A stretch of DNA of 7,258 nt from an uncultured Rhodospirillales bacterium (GTDB lineage: Bacteria > Pseudomonadota > Alphaproteobacteria > Acetobacterales > Acetobacteraceae). Below, piece by piece: positions 7,019 to 7,258 of this stretch. The notes under the pieces were generated by a model. That model had not been told where the DNA came from, did not search any database, and worked only from the letters and a program-made list of their open reading frames with translations. The position numbers and the translations under genes are program-made. The stretch is taken from assembly GCA_903904805.1 (NCBI GenBank), contig CAIVDX010000715.1, forward strand, positions 1-7,258. Direction: 5' to 3'. Each line of letters starts with the position of its first letter. The stretch's first letter is position 1.

Positions 7019-7258
7019 GTGCCCTCGCCATGGAAACGTCGGCGCGTGAGGGCCAGCAGCATGCCAAGGCCAAACGCCACCGCGATGGCCGAGGAGCCGC
7101 CATAGGAGATGAAGGGCAACGTCATGCCCTTGGTCGGAATCAACCCCAGCGTGGAAGCCAGATTGATGAAGGCCTGCAGACCGAAGCTGGCCACCAGCCC
7201 GCCGGCGGCCAGTGCGCAGAACTGGTCGGGATCGTCGAACGCCCGCTGCAGGCCGCGC
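7015..7258 (-). CDS. ftsW: Septal peptidoglycan polymerase FtsW, C-terminal end (runs off the right edge)
   Basis: FtsW is the multi-spanning SEDS-family glycosyltransferase that polymerises lipid II at the division septum together with FtsI. Only the last 80 codons are here; the start is beyond base 7258. The translated end reads RGLQRAFDDPDQFCALAAGG, then a hydrophobic stretch. The highly conserved SEDS block follows: FINLASTLGLIPTKGMTLPF and then ISYGGSS (residues 30-56 of the fragment). After a final membrane helix (about 57-70) comes a short basic cytoplasmic tail ending RRRFHGEGT. The TKG-x-TLPF-x-SYGGS motif is shared by FtsW, RodA and SpoVE; position directly before murG in a dcw cluster argues for FtsW. 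Its TGA (7017..7015) overlaps the murG ATG. The visible part is intact. Confidence 0.95.
   Translation of the reverse strand, partial: RGLQRAFDDPDQFCALAAGGLVASFGLQAFINLASTLGLIPTKGMTLPFISYGGSSAIAVAFGLGMLLALTRRRFHGEGT

Overview
The window is a continuous stretch of the division and cell wall (dcw) cluster, with every gene on the minus strand. In transcription order, from the right edge to the left, it reads ftsW (3' end only), murG, murC, murB, ddlB, ftsQ, ftsA, ftsZ (5' end only). The DNA is GC-rich. The gene order, the FtsZ and FtsA N-terminal sequences and the short type II-like MurB fit an alphaproteobacterium. Acetobacteraceae or another Rhodospirillales lineage is my best guess, but I could not run a phylogeny.

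Layout: the genes are packed as one operon. ftsW/murG, murG/murC and murB/ddlB overlap by ATGA, and ddlB/ftsQ by GTGA. Only 2 bases separate murC from murB and 13 separate ftsQ from ftsA. The single sizeable gap is 56 bases between ftsA and ftsZ; it carries a very strong ribosome binding site for ftsZ. No stretch over 300 bases lacks a gene. I see no RNA gene, mobile element, CRISPR array or obvious terminator.

How the genes work together: MurB and MurC complete UDP-MurNAc and start its peptide stem. Ddl supplies the D-Ala-D-Ala end of the stem. MurG converts lipid I to lipid II at the inner membrane face, and FtsW polymerises lipid II at the septum. FtsQ, FtsA and FtsZ form the divisome that places this synthesis: FtsZ polymerises, FtsA anchors it to the membrane and FtsQ links to the periplasmic proteins.

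The one striking anomaly is in murC. An in-frame amber codon (TAG, 5330..5328) replaces what should be an acidic residue at codon 187, inside the conserved Asn-Ile-Asp-Pro-x-His-x-Asp motif. The reading frame is intact and well conserved on both sides. A single G-to-T change from GAG explains it. MurC is essential, so the options are a sequencing error, a very recent mutation with a second copy or suppressor, or readthrough. I found no sign of a novel system beyond that; the rest is an ordinary dcw operon.
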